Shown here: positions 7,292 to 14,772 of the stretch, in pieces
Position numbering within the stretch: position 1 is the stretch's first letter
Layout: each line of letters opens with the position of its first letter
NCBI GenBank assembly: GCA_937911855.1
Contig: CALDPK010000251.1
Coordinates: 1 to 15,697, forward strand
Source of the DNA: an uncultured Trueperaceae bacterium
GTDB lineage: Bacteria > Deinococcota > Deinococci > Deinococcales > Trueperaceae
Length of the DNA stretch: 15,697 bases
Direction: 5' to 3'
Position numbers and translations under genes: made by a program
The notes under the pieces: generated by a model
Seen by the model: only the letters and a program-made list of their open reading frames with translations
Told to the model about the DNA's origin: nothing
Databases searched by the model: none

Positions 7292-7311
7292 CACGCTGAA
7301 AAAACAGTGTG
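7292..7311 (+). promoter_or_regulatory. Hairpin in the mraZ leader next to the ribosome binding site
   Basis: CACGCTG (7292-7298) pairs with CAGTGTG (7305-7311) over seven pairs including one G-U, with an all-A six-base loop. The mraZ Shine-Dalgarno AGGAG begins 8 bases later at 7319. A second small hairpin GGCAC-CGTG-GTGCC lies at 7265-7278. Either may affect translation or mRNA stability; no function is shown. Confidence 0.45.
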
Positions 7312-7333
7312 AGGGAGCAGGAGAAACGCCAGA

Positions 7334-7762
7334 ATGCCGTTCGGTGAATACCAGTACTCCGTCGACGACAAGGGCAGGGTAATCATCCCGCCCCTGTTCC
7401 GTGAGTTCATCGAAGATGGCCTGGTCATCACCCGTGGGATGGAAGGCTGCCTGTACATCTTCCCCCTGCCTGGCTGGCAGCGAATCGAACAACGTCTTAC
7501 CGAACTTCCGCTTATCGACCCTGATTCCCAGAAATTCATCCGCTTCTTCTACTCCGGTGCAGCCAAGCTGAAGCTTGATTCCGCCGGACGGATAACCGTT
7601 CCGCCAACGCTCAGGCAGTTCGCAGGCATCGAGGGACCGGTCATGGTGGCCGGTGCTCCCACGCGCCTGGAGATCTGGAACCTGGACCGCTGGAACGAAG
7701 CGATCGCCGCGGTGCAGAGCGAACTGCCAGCACCCGAGCTGCTCAGGGAACTGGTGGCATGA
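7334..7762 (+). CDS. mraZ: Transcriptional regulator MraZ
   Basis: MraZ is a DNA-binding protein with two AbrB/SpoVT-like swapped-hairpin domains that forms ring oligomers and represses its own operon. The 142-residue sequence shows both signature repeats: SVDDKGRVIIPPLFREF (about 9-25) and LDSAGRITVPPTLRQFAG (about 81-98), each a D-x-x-G-R-h-x-h-P unit. MPFGEYQYS at the start and FIRFFYSGA in the middle resemble the MraZ of Deinococcus as I remember it. It is the first gene of the cluster, and the GTGGG operator lies 100 bases upstream. AGGAGA (7319-7324) precedes the ATG by about 10 bases. Its TGA overlaps the rsmH ATG (ATGA), so translation is probably coupled. Confidence 0.96.
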   Translation: MPFGEYQYSVDDKGRVIIPPLFREFIEDGLVITRGMEGCLYIFPLPGWQRIEQRLTELPLIDPDSQKFIRFFYSGAAKLKLDSAGRITVPPTLRQFAGIEGPVMVAGAPTRLEIWNLDRWNEAIAAVQSELPAPELLRELVA

Positions 7763-8661
7763 CCGACACGCAGGCCATGCCGCACGTACCCGTCATGCCG
7801 CGCGAGTGCCTTGAATGGCTGCAGGCCGGGCCCGGCAAACTGATCATCGACGGCACCTTCGGCGCCGGCGGTCACACGCGGCTGCTGCTTGACAGCGGCG
7901 CCAACGTGCTGGCCATCGACCAGGATCCCGCCGCAGCGGAAACGGCAGAACAGATCGAGAACGAATACGGAGCGGACCGTTTCCGCTTCAGTCAGGGCAA
8001 CTTCCGTGAACTCGACCGTATCTTCAGCGAAACGCAGGCTTCGGGCGACCTTAGAGGAGCCGGCGCGGACGGCATCCTGCTCGACATCGGGGTCTCCTCG
8101 ATGCAGATAGACGAAGCCGAGCGAGGCTTCGCCTTCCGCCAGGAAGGACCGCTCGACATGCGCATGAGCAGCCACGGCCAGACCGCCGCTGACGTGATCA
8201 ACAACAGCGACGAGGCCGAGCTGGCTGCGATCATCTACCGCTACGGCGAGGAGCGTCACAGCCGGCGCATCGCGCGCGCCATCAAAAAGGAAACCGACGT
8301 GGAGCCAATCACCGACACTGCAAGGCTTTCTTCAGTCATTCAGGCCGCTTACCCGCCCGGACCGCGCCGTGACCATCCGGCCCGCCGCACCTTCCAGGCG
8401 CTGCGCATCTTCGTGAACGATGAACTCGGCGCCCTCGAGGACGCACTCAAAAAAGCCCCTGAAGTACTGGCACCCTCGGGCCGACTGGTGGTGCTCAGCT
8501 ACCACTCGCTCGAAGACCGGATCGTGAAGCACGCTTTGCGTGAGGACAGGCGCTTCGAAGTACTGACCAAACGGCCGGAGACTGCCAGCGAAGATGAACA
8601 GGCTGACAACCCCCGTGCAAGGAGCGCCAAGCTGCGCGCAGCAGAACGGCGGGCAGAGTGA
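7759..8661 (+). CDS. rsmH: 16S rRNA (cytosine(1402)-N(4))-methyltransferase
   Basis: RsmH (MraW) methylates N4 of C1402 in 16S rRNA, in the ribosomal P site, using S-adenosylmethionine. The 300-residue protein has HVPVMPRECLEWL at its start, the SAM-binding segment DGTFGAGGHTRLLL (31-44) with VLAIDQDP, then LLDIGVSSMQIDEAERGF, GPLDMRMS, RRTFQALRIFVNDEL and SYHSLEDRIVKHAL, all standard for the family and in normal order. Length is typical. It begins at the ATG overlapping the mraZ stop and ends in TGA overlapping the ftsL GTG. It is the usual second gene of dcw clusters. Confidence 0.97.
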   Translation: MTDTQAMPHVPVMPRECLEWLQAGPGKLIIDGTFGAGGHTRLLLDSGANVLAIDQDPAAAETAEQIENEYGADRFRFSQGNFRELDRIFSETQASGDLRGAGADGILLDIGVSSMQIDEAERGFAFRQEGPLDMRMSSHGQTAADVINNSDEAELAAIIYRYGEERHSRRIARAIKKETDVEPITDTARLSSVIQAAYPPGPRRDHPARRTFQALRIFVNDELGALEDALKKAPEVLAPSGRLVVLSYHSLEDRIVKHALREDRRFEVLTKRPETASEDEQADNPRARSAKLRAAERRAE

Positions 8662-8996
8662 AAGACACCGTACAGCCGCTGCGTTTCCGCGCTGCACCCT
8701 TTATTTTCATACTCGCGCTCATCGTACTCGCCTACGTCGGTTCGGCGAACCAGGCCACCTATATAAGGAACTGGGACCTCATCGATTACAAGGCGGAACT
8801 GCAGAGCTCCAACTCGACGCTGCGGCTGGAAGCAGCTTCTGTGTCGGGACCGATCATCATCGGCAACTGGGCGCGGGCGCAGGGCATGATTCCCGCACCT
8901 CAGGCGCGCAACGTCCGTCATGTCGCACCGGAGCCGGTGCCGGCACCGGCTGAAGGGCCCGAAACGGGATTGGAGGTATTCACGGTATGGCGCTGA
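8658..8996 (+). CDS. ftsL: Cell division protein FtsL-like
   Basis: The 112-residue protein starts with GTG inside the rsmH stop (GTGA). It has a short basic cytoplasmic start (MKDTVQPLRFRAA), one membrane helix (PFIFILALIVLAYVGSA, about 14-30) and an outer helix with heptad character (IDYKAELQSSNSTLRLEAASV, about 43-63). It then has GPIIIGNWARAQGMIPA and a proline-rich C-terminal end. This single-pass coiled-coil layout between rsmH and ftsI is that of FtsL, which joins FtsB and FtsQ to activate the FtsWI septal synthase. FtsL diverges quickly, so the call rests on topology, length and place. It overlaps ftsI by 10 bases. Confidence 0.8.
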   Translation: MKDTVQPLRFRAAPFIFILALIVLAYVGSANQATYIRNWDLIDYKAELQSSNSTLRLEAASVSGPIIIGNWARAQGMIPAPQARNVRHVAPEPVPAPAEGPETGLEVFTVWR

Positions 8997-10363
8997 ACCA
9001 GCCCACCCTGCAGGTTCGCAGGCTCAAGGGGATCCTCGTTGCTCTGGCACTGGTCCTGCCGCTTCTTGGCAGCATGTACGGTTTCGCCCGCCTGGGCAAT
9101 CAGGCTCCAGCCTGGCCCAGCCAGCTGACCGATGCCCCGCCGCGCGGCAGCATCCTGGCGCGGGACGGAAGCATCCTCGCGGGTGGCCCTGTCAGCAACC
9201 GCCGTTACCCCGCTGCACTCGCACCCCAGCTGATCGGCTTCAGTGGCCAGCTGCAACCTGACGGCCGCTACGGCCTCGAGGGCCTTGAGTACACTTACGA
9301 CTCCTTCCTGCAGGCCGGCAGCGACCTGGTCACGACCATCAATCCGGTCTACCAGTCGATCGTGCAGGCCCACCTGGCAGCCAGCGCCCAGGAGTACGGC
9401 GCTGAATCCGGCACGGTGGTCATGCTGCAGGTAGGCACCAACGAGATCCTGGCAGCCGCCAGCTGGCCTGATTTCGACCCGAACGACCGCAACGGCAGCA
9501 GCCCGGAGAACTTCATCAACAGGGCTTTCCTGTCGCAGTACGAGCCGGGTTCCGTGGTGAAACCGTTCGTGATCGCCGCGCTCCTTGAATCCGGGCGCCT
9601 GCAGCCCCGCGAGCTCATCAAGGCCGAACAGGCCCGGCGCGTGGGCAGCCAGACTTTCCGCGAGACCGTCTGGCATGAGCCGCAGCTTGACTCGTACGAC
9701 ATCCTGCGTTTCTCCAGCAACACGGCCATGACCTACCTGACCGAGCGCTTCACCCCAGAAGAGCTGCACGTGTGGCTTTCACACTTCGGTTTCGGCCGCG
9801 ACCTGGGCATGAGCTCGGTATTCACCCGCAGCGGCGGCATGAACCACTGGTCCAACTGGGTGCCGCAGGACCAGGCTTCCGTGACGCTGGGCCAGAGCCT
9901 CTCGACCACGACCCTGCAGCTGGCTGCACTGTTCAGTGTCTTCGCCAACGACGGGGTGCTCGTCAGCCCGCGCCTTCTCCAGGGTGAAGAGCCGGGTCAG
10001 GTCAGGCGGGTGCTGTCATCGAAAACCGCCCGTGAAGTGCGTGACATGCTCACCTACACGGTCGAGACCAGCGGGCTGCGCAACGCCATGATCCCGGGCA
10101 TGACCCTGGCTGGCAAGACCGGTACTGCCGATATATACGACGTCGCTCAGGGCAGGTACGTGCCGGGCGATTACACGCTGACTTTCGCGGGGATGTTCCC
10201 GGCGGACGAGCCCGAAGTGGTCATGGTCGTCAGCCTGCAGAAGCCTGACAGCGCCGCAACTGCGACGTACATGGCAGCACCGCTGTTCCAGGCGATCGGC
10301 ACGGAAATCGTGGCTACCTGGGATCACGCTCCGCCCCGCGACCCTCTGGCCCACGTCCAGTAG
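8987..10363 (+). CDS. ftsI: Septal peptidoglycan transpeptidase FtsI (PBP2/PBP3), compact form
   Basis: FtsI is the class B penicillin-binding protein that cross-links septal peptidoglycan with FtsW. One N-terminal membrane helix (GILVALALVLPLLGSMYGFA, about 15-34) is followed by PPRGSILARDGSILAGG (51-67), the conserved start of the pedestal. The transpeptidase motifs are SVVK (S189, K192, in YEPGSVVKPF), SSN (243-245) and KTG (377-379, in LAGKTGTAD). GLEGLEYTYDSFLQAG (97-112) leads directly into the catalytic domain. At 458 residues it is well below the 550-600 usual in proteobacteria; the missing part is in the pedestal, while the catalytic domain looks complete. GGAGG (8972-8976) lies 10 bases before the ATG. 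Two residues of its 5' coding region are shared with the ftsL end in another frame. Confidence 0.93.
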   Translation: MALNQPTLQVRRLKGILVALALVLPLLGSMYGFARLGNQAPAWPSQLTDAPPRGSILARDGSILAGGPVSNRRYPAALAPQLIGFSGQLQPDGRYGLEGLEYTYDSFLQAGSDLVTTINPVYQSIVQAHLAASAQEYGAESGTVVMLQVGTNEILAAASWPDFDPNDRNGSSPENFINRAFLSQYEPGSVVKPFVIAALLESGRLQPRELIKAEQARRVGSQTFRETVWHEPQLDSYDILRFSSNTAMTYLTERFTPEELHVWLSHFGFGRDLGMSSVFTRSGGMNHWSNWVPQDQASVTLGQSLSTTTLQLAALFSVFANDGVLVSPRLLQGEEPGQVRRVLSSKTAREVRDMLTYTVETSGLRNAMIPGMTLAGKTGTADIYDVAQGRYVPGDYTLTFAGMFPADEPEVVMVVSLQKPDSAATATYMAAPLFQAIGTEIVATWDHAPPRDPLAHVQ

Positions 10364-10368
10364 AAACG

Positions 10369-10374
10369 TATACT
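10369..10374 (+). promoter_or_regulatory. Possible internal promoter before murF
   Basis: TATACT lies 6 bases after the ftsI stop in the only true spacer of the cluster (59 bases), and is followed by an imperfect inverted repeat GTGTGT (10382-10387) / ACACAC (about 10402-10407). No -35 box or upstream TG is seen. The murF ribosome binding site AGGTGA lies at 10413-10418. The promoter is a guess from the box and its place. Confidence 0.3.
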
Positions 10375-10422
10375 GCGTAGCGTGTGTAAGTTACTCAAGT
10401 CACACACCTTTCAGGTGACCCA

Positions 10423-11709
10423 ATGCTGAGTCCGGCCGAGCTGCTGAAGCTGGCCGGCGAAGGCTCGCTGCCCGAGCAGGCGGCCTCCTGGCCACGCGCC
10501 AGCGGGGTCAGGTTCAACACCGGCCTGCTGCGCCCGGGTGACATCTTCTTCGCCCTGCCGGGCCAGGCCGAACACGGCATCCGCTACGCAGACCAGGCAC
10601 TTGCTGCCGGCGCCAGCTTCATCGTCAGCGATCAGCCGCACGAACGCGGCCTGCTCGTGCCGGACCCAGCGGGACTGCTGCGCAGGCTGGGCAGCGAAGC
10701 CCGCGGCGCGCTCGATGGCGGCGTGATCGGCGTGACCGGCTCCGCCGGCAAGACCACCACCAAGGACCTGCTCGCGGGACTGCTGAAAGCCCGCGCGACA
10801 CCCGGCAACTTCAACACCCTGCTCGCACTCGCCACCACCCTTGTCGACGCAGCACTCAACGAACCAAGCCGCAACCTGGTTCTGGAACTCGGCATAGACC
10901 GGCCCGGCGAGATGCAGGAACTGCTGGAGCTGACCAGGCCCGACATCGGCGTGCTCACCAGCATCGCGCCAAGCCACAGTGAGTTCCTGGGCAGCCTGCA
11001 GGAGATAGCCGCGCAGAAACGGCAGCTGCTCGACCTGGCGCCGCTGCGGTTCCTGAGCGACCAGGCGGCGCAGCACCTTGATTCACTGCCCGATGGCGCG
11101 GTTGTCTACGGCCTCGGCGAACGGGCGCATGAACGGGCGGAGATCCGCGGTGAACCGGGCTCACGCGAGCTCCATTACCGCGGTCAGGCTTTCCCGCTGC
11201 AGCAGCCCGGCAGCGCCTGGGCCACCAACGTCACGGGTGCCCTGGCAGTGGCTCACAGCCTCGGTGTTCCCGCCGAGACGCTGCGGGACAGGCTCCTTGA
11301 TATCCAGATCTCCCCCGGCCGCCTGCAGCTCCGCCTGGCTGGCCCCAGGCTGATAATCGACGACAGTTACAACAGCAACCCGGCCTCGGCAGCGGCCGCC
11401 CTCGAGGTGCTCGCAGAATCCGCCGGCCCGCGCTCAGCCATCCTGGGCGACATGCGGGAGCTTGGCACAGAAAGCAGCCAGCATCATCTGGCACTGGGTA
11501 AGGCGACCACAGGCCTGGATTTCGTCATCTTCGTCGGCGAGTACGCTGCCGACATGCAGTCGGGCAACCCGGCAGCGCTGACCGCAGCCGACGTTGACGA
11601 AGCAGCCGGACTGCTTGACCGGCTGCCCGGCGAGGGCACCGTGCTCGTCAAAGCGTCACGCAGCCTGGGCTTCGAGAAACTGGTCAGCATCCTGGAGGCC
11701 CACAAGTGA
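10423..11709 (+). CDS. murF: UDP-N-acetylmuramoyl-tripeptide--D-alanyl-D-alanine ligase
   Basis: MurF adds D-Ala-D-Ala to UDP-MurNAc-tripeptide in the cytoplasm, using ATP. The 428-residue protein has the N-terminal domain (RFNTGLLRPGDIFFALPG, about 30-47), the P-loop GVTGSAGKTTTKDLL (103-117), the ATP-domain segment LELGIDRPGEM, and LTSIAPSHSEFLGS. In the C-terminal domain, IIDDSYNSNPASAAAAL is the MurF motif (D-x-Y-N-x-N-P), which separates it from MurC, MurD and MurE, and AILGDMRELG follows. Length is normal. The start ATG has AGGTGA 4 bases upstream. Its TGA overlaps the mraY GTG. murE would usually lie just upstream but is absent here. Confidence 0.96.
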   Translation: MLSPAELLKLAGEGSLPEQAASWPRASGVRFNTGLLRPGDIFFALPGQAEHGIRYADQALAAGASFIVSDQPHERGLLVPDPAGLLRRLGSEARGALDGGVIGVTGSAGKTTTKDLLAGLLKARATPGNFNTLLALATTLVDAALNEPSRNLVLELGIDRPGEMQELLELTRPDIGVLTSIAPSHSEFLGSLQEIAAQKRQLLDLAPLRFLSDQAAQHLDSLPDGAVVYGLGERAHERAEIRGEPGSRELHYRGQAFPLQQPGSAWATNVTGALAVAHSLGVPAETLRDRLLDIQISPGRLQLRLAGPRLIIDDSYNSNPASAAAALEVLAESAGPRSAILGDMRELGTESSQHHLALGKATTGLDFVIFVGEYAADMQSGNPAALTAADVDEAAGLLDRLPGEGTVLVKASRSLGFEKLVSILEAHK

Positions 11710-12602
11710 CTCTCGCCATAACCGCCCTGCTGTCGCTCATCCTGTGCGGCACGTTCATCAAGCTCGGCCTGACTTATGGCTGGGGCAAGAGCATCCGTCA
11801 GGACGGCCCCGAAAGCCATCACACGAAGGCCGGCACGCCCACGATGGGTGGGGTCGCCTTCCTGCTGGCAGCCTCGGTCGTGTGGCTCATCTTCGGCGAA
11901 GGCCGCGACGGCAACGCCGTGCTCATGCTCATCCTGGCGATCGCTGTCCTGGGGCTCGTAGACGACATCCTGGCCATCAGGCGCAGCCGCGGCCAGGTGG
12001 AAGCAGCCGGGCTGCTGGCCCGCTGGCGCATCCTGTTCCAGGCGGCAATCGGCCTGGCGTTCTCGCTCGACGCCGTCAACAGTGGCCACCTGCTCACGGG
12101 CAGCGCGTTCCTTGACGTACTCATCTACACCTTCGCGATCGTAGGCAGCATCAATGCCCTGAACTTCTCGGACGGCCTGGACGGGCTGGCCGGCGGTCTG
12201 ATGGTGATCATGCTGCTGGCGTTCGCAGCTTCCGGCCTGGCCCCCATATTGATCGGCGCGCTGCTGGGTTTCCTCTGGTACAACGGCCGGCCCGCCAGGC
12301 TGTTCATGGGCGGCACCGGCAGCGAATCACTGGGCGCCGGCCTGGCGGGACTGGCCATAACCAGCGGCATGGTCTGGTACCTGCCGCTCCTGGCGCTCAT
12401 CCCCGTCCTCGAGGTGCTCTCGGTCATCATCCAGGTCGTCTACTTCCGGACGACCGGCGGCAAACGCTTCTTCAGGATGACTCCGCTGCATCACCATTTC
12501 GAACTGAGTGGCTGGGATGAACAGCAGATAGTGACCCGCGCGTGGATAGTCACTGCTGTCGTCACGGCACTCGTCATCTGGCTGCGTGGCGGACTGGCAT
12601 GA
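11706..12602 (+). CDS. mraY: Phospho-N-acetylmuramoyl-pentapeptide-transferase MraY
   Basis: MraY is the polytopic membrane enzyme that moves phospho-MurNAc-pentapeptide from UDP to undecaprenyl phosphate, giving lipid I. The 298 residues include DGPESHHTKAGTPTMGG (33-49), VDDILAI with the paired aspartates D86/D87, NFSDGLDGLAGG (153-164), GALLGFLWYNGRPARLFMGG (184-203) and the histidine motif TPLHHHFELSGW (H262-264). The sequence FMGGTGSE has glycine at 203 where the family's third invariant aspartate (FMGDTGS) lies; E207 is four residues on. Length is about 60 residues below the 360 of E. coli, mainly at the N-terminus and in loops. GTG start at 11706 with GGAGG at 11694-11698. Its stop overlaps the murD ATG. 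The identity is sure; activity depends on the altered site. Confidence 0.94.
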   Translation: MTLAITALLSLILCGTFIKLGLTYGWGKSIRQDGPESHHTKAGTPTMGGVAFLLAASVVWLIFGEGRDGNAVLMLILAIAVLGLVDDILAIRRSRGQVEAAGLLARWRILFQAAIGLAFSLDAVNSGHLLTGSAFLDVLIYTFAIVGSINALNFSDGLDGLAGGLMVIMLLAFAASGLAPILIGALLGFLWYNGRPARLFMGGTGSESLGAGLAGLAITSGMVWYLPLLALIPVLEVLSVIIQVVYFRTTGGKRFFRMTPLHHHFELSGWDEQQIVTRAWIVTAVVTALVIWLRGGLA

Positions 12603-13936
12603 GGGTACTGGTCTACGGCCTGGGGCGCAGCGGCCTGGCCACGGTCCGGCTGCTCGTGCGCCAGTCACATGAGGTCGAGTTCTTCGATTCACGCTCCGAG
12701 GGTGCCGACATCACCGCTGCAGGGCAGCTTGGTGCCAGGCGGCTCGATGACGTGGGCGAAACCCGCGCTGACCTGGTGATCGCAGCGCCTGGCGTGCCGA
12801 TAGGCCATCCCGACCTGGTCAGCCTGCGTTTACAGGGCCTGGAAGTAATAGGTGAAGTGCAGTGGGTGCAGCGCACCTTCACTGCGGACATGATCGGCAT
12901 CACCGGCACGGCCGGCAAGGGCACCGTCACCGCCTGGCTCACGCACCTGCTCACCCAGGCTGGGCTGATTGCCGTCGCCGGCGGCAACATCGACCCGGCA
13001 CTCACCGACGTCGCCAGGAATGACGCCATCCTGGTTACGGAGCTGTCATCATTCCAGCTGGAGCGCAGCACCACACTAAACCCAAAGGTCGCCGTGATGC
13101 TGAACCTCGCTGCTGACCACCTGGACCGGCACGGCACGGTTGACGCTTACCACGCGGCCAAAAAGAACCTGCTCAACAGCCTGGCCGAAGATCACCTGTT
13201 AGTGTTCAACGCTGATGATCCCAAGCTGGCGCAGTGGCAGGCGGAACGTCAGGGACGCAGCGCCGGCTTCTCCACCCGGATGAAGGCTGACGCCTGGCTC
13301 GATGCAGACACACTCGTTCTGCACGGCGAACCGCTCATCAAGGCAGCAGCGGTATCACTGCAGGGGGAACACAACCTGGCGAACGCCCTGGCCGTTGCCC
13401 TGGCCGCCAGCGAGTTCGGACTGACCAGCGGGCAGATAGCCCAGGGCCTGGCCACCTTCCCCGGCCTGCCCGGCCGGTTCAGCAAGGTCGCGCAGCTGGG
13501 CGGCATCACCATAATCGAGGATTCCATCGCCACCAGGCCGCTGGCTGTCGAAGCGGCACTGAAAGCCAGTCAGACGCCCATCGTCTGGCTGGCCGGCGGC
13601 CAGAACAAGGGTGCCGACATCCGCGAGTTCCGGGAACTGGCCGCAGGGCGCGTACGCCTGTTCATCGGCTTCGGCGCAAGCGGGCAGGAGTTCTGCGCGG
13701 GACTGAAGGACGTGGTGCCCGTGCTGTACGTGCCAGACAGCGACGGCAGGCTGGCACTCAGGCATGCGCTCAGACTGGCGCTGCAGCACCTGCGGGGCAA
13801 CCAGATCCGCTGCGCGACCGTGCTGCTGGCGCCACTGGCAGCCAGCTTCGACCAGTTCACGGATTACCGTGAACGCGCCCGGATATTCCGTGAGGAGACA
13901 AGGAAACTCGAGGAATCATGGATCCCGTCCTCCTGA
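12599..13936 (+). CDS. murD: UDP-N-acetylmuramoylalanine--D-glutamate ligase MurD
   Basis: MurD adds D-glutamate to UDP-MurNAc-L-Ala in the cytoplasm. The 445-residue protein opens with a Rossmann-like UDP-binding segment VLVYGLGRSGLATVRLL (3-19). It then has IAAPGVPIGHPDL, the P-loop region MIGITGTAGKGTVTAWL (98-114), ILVTELSSFQLE, NLAADHLDRHGTVDAYHAAK, QGEHNLANALAVALAA and FPGLPGRFSKV; the C-terminal domain carries IIEDSIATRPLAVEAAL. The P-loop is GTAGKGT where most Mur ligases have GTNGKST or GTNGKTT. The frame is open upstream to an ATG at 12542 inside mraY, but MRVLVYGLGRSG at 12599, sharing ATGA with the mraY stop, is the family start. It overlaps ftsW by 19 bases. Confidence 0.94.
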   Translation: MRVLVYGLGRSGLATVRLLVRQSHEVEFFDSRSEGADITAAGQLGARRLDDVGETRADLVIAAPGVPIGHPDLVSLRLQGLEVIGEVQWVQRTFTADMIGITGTAGKGTVTAWLTHLLTQAGLIAVAGGNIDPALTDVARNDAILVTELSSFQLERSTTLNPKVAVMLNLAADHLDRHGTVDAYHAAKKNLLNSLAEDHLLVFNADDPKLAQWQAERQGRSAGFSTRMKADAWLDADTLVLHGEPLIKAAAVSLQGEHNLANALAVALAASEFGLTSGQIAQGLATFPGLPGRFSKVAQLGGITIIEDSIATRPLAVEAALKASQTPIVWLAGGQNKGADIREFRELAAGRVRLFIGFGASGQEFCAGLKDVVPVLYVPDSDGRLALRHALRLALQHLRGNQIRCATVLLAPLAASFDQFTDYRERARIFREETRKLEESWIPSS

Positions 13937-14751
13937 CGATCCAGCTGCTCCTGGGAGCCTTGGGCATCCTGGGCGTAGCCACCGGCGACCCTGCCGTACT
14001 GACCGAGCATGCCGGCCGCTTCCTGGGCGCCCTGCTGCTGACCGTGCTGGTGTCATTCATCCGGCCGCGCACCGTCGTGAAGCTGAGCCCGGCCATCTAC
14101 GTTTCGCTGCTGCTCATGCTGGTGCTGGTGCTGTTCATCGGCGTGTCGCCAGAAGGTTCGCAGAGCAACCGCTGGCTGCTGATAGGCGGTTTCACCTTCC
14201 AGCCCAGTGAGCTCATGAAGGTGGCGGTCATCGCATACCTGGCAGCGTTTTTCCACAACCACTTCGACCGCACACCCATCTGGAAACCGACCGCCGTCAT
14301 CGGCCTGGCGTGCGGGCTGATAATCCTGCAGCCGGACCTGGGCACCAGCGTGTTCGTGTTCCTGCTGGCGCTCGGCATCATGTTCATCGGACCGGTGCCG
14401 GCGCAGAAGGTGTTCGCCGTCGGCGGCCTCACGGTGGTCGTGGGCGTGATGTTCGGCAGCCTGTTCCTGTCCGACTTCACCTACTTCGCCGACCGCATCG
14501 ACAGTTTCTTCGACCTGCACGGTGACCAGTCGCTGGCGCAGGACGTGTCATTCCAGGCGGTGCAGGCGCGCCGCATCCTCGACGACGCCCTGCCTGCGGA
14601 ACAGCTCGCGGAGATCCGCCTCTACCTGCAACAGCAACGGGCACTGGGCCGCGATGCCTTCAAGGCGATGGTCGAAGCCAAGACCCGACGCTTCGCCTCT
14701 GCGCGCCTTGCCCATCGTCCACGCCGCAGGGCAGAAGAAGCATCGGATTAA
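13918..14751 (+). pseudogene. ftsW: ftsW, 3'-truncated and fused to a transposase tail
   Basis: FtsW is the SEDS-family glycosyltransferase that polymerises septal peptidoglycan from lipid II, partnered with FtsI. Residues 1-221 (to base 14580) are FtsW-like, with about seven membrane segments, the SEDS motif NRWLLIGGFTFQPSELMKVA and the ILQPDLGTSVFVF motif that includes the catalytic aspartate. Normal FtsW then continues for well over 100 residues with the G-G-rich turn, LPE and the last helices. Here the frame turns at about D222 into DDALPAEQLAEIRLYLQQQR and ends RPRRRAEEASD, a hydrophilic tail that belongs to a Y1 transposase. Place in the cluster favours FtsW over RodA. The ATG at 13918 (GAGGA just upstream) overlaps murD. 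The product should not work as a polymerase. Confidence 0.85.
14581..14751 (+). mobile_element. REP-associated tyrosine (Y1) transposase remnant 1, C-terminal tail
   Basis: These 56 codons, in frame with ftsW, read LPAEQLAEIRLYLQQQRALG, then RDAFKAMVEAKTRRFASARL and AHRPRRRAEE. The pattern (helix, then G-R/P-D-x-F-x-x-x-[IV]-E-A, then a basic proline-containing end) is the C-terminal signature of TnpA_REP-type transposases. It recurs in remnant 2 as LYGPDRFRRAIEAQLGR. All catalytic parts are missing. The stop is followed at once by the end motif at 14752-14772. Confidence 0.7.
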
Positions 14752-14772
14752 CTACACCTGGCCCCGTTCTTT
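14752..14772 (+). repeat. End motif of transposase remnant 1
   Basis: Directly after the TAA of remnant 1 the sequence runs CTACACCTGGCCCCGTTCTTT. It shares CAC-CTG-G-CCCC plus a T-run with the sequence after the stop of remnant 2 (15294-15316), allowing one inserted base, and probably marks the 3' edge of the element. Confidence 0.5.

Noticed and set aside
8918..9769. Minus-strand open frame inside ftsI
   Set aside because: GC-rich shadow frame; ftsI is complete with its three active-site motifs on +.
14522..14770. N-terminal part of the long + frame that contains transposase remnant 2
   Set aside because: It reads ftsW and remnant 1 in the wrong frame; no transposase N-terminal motif (HUH) is present.
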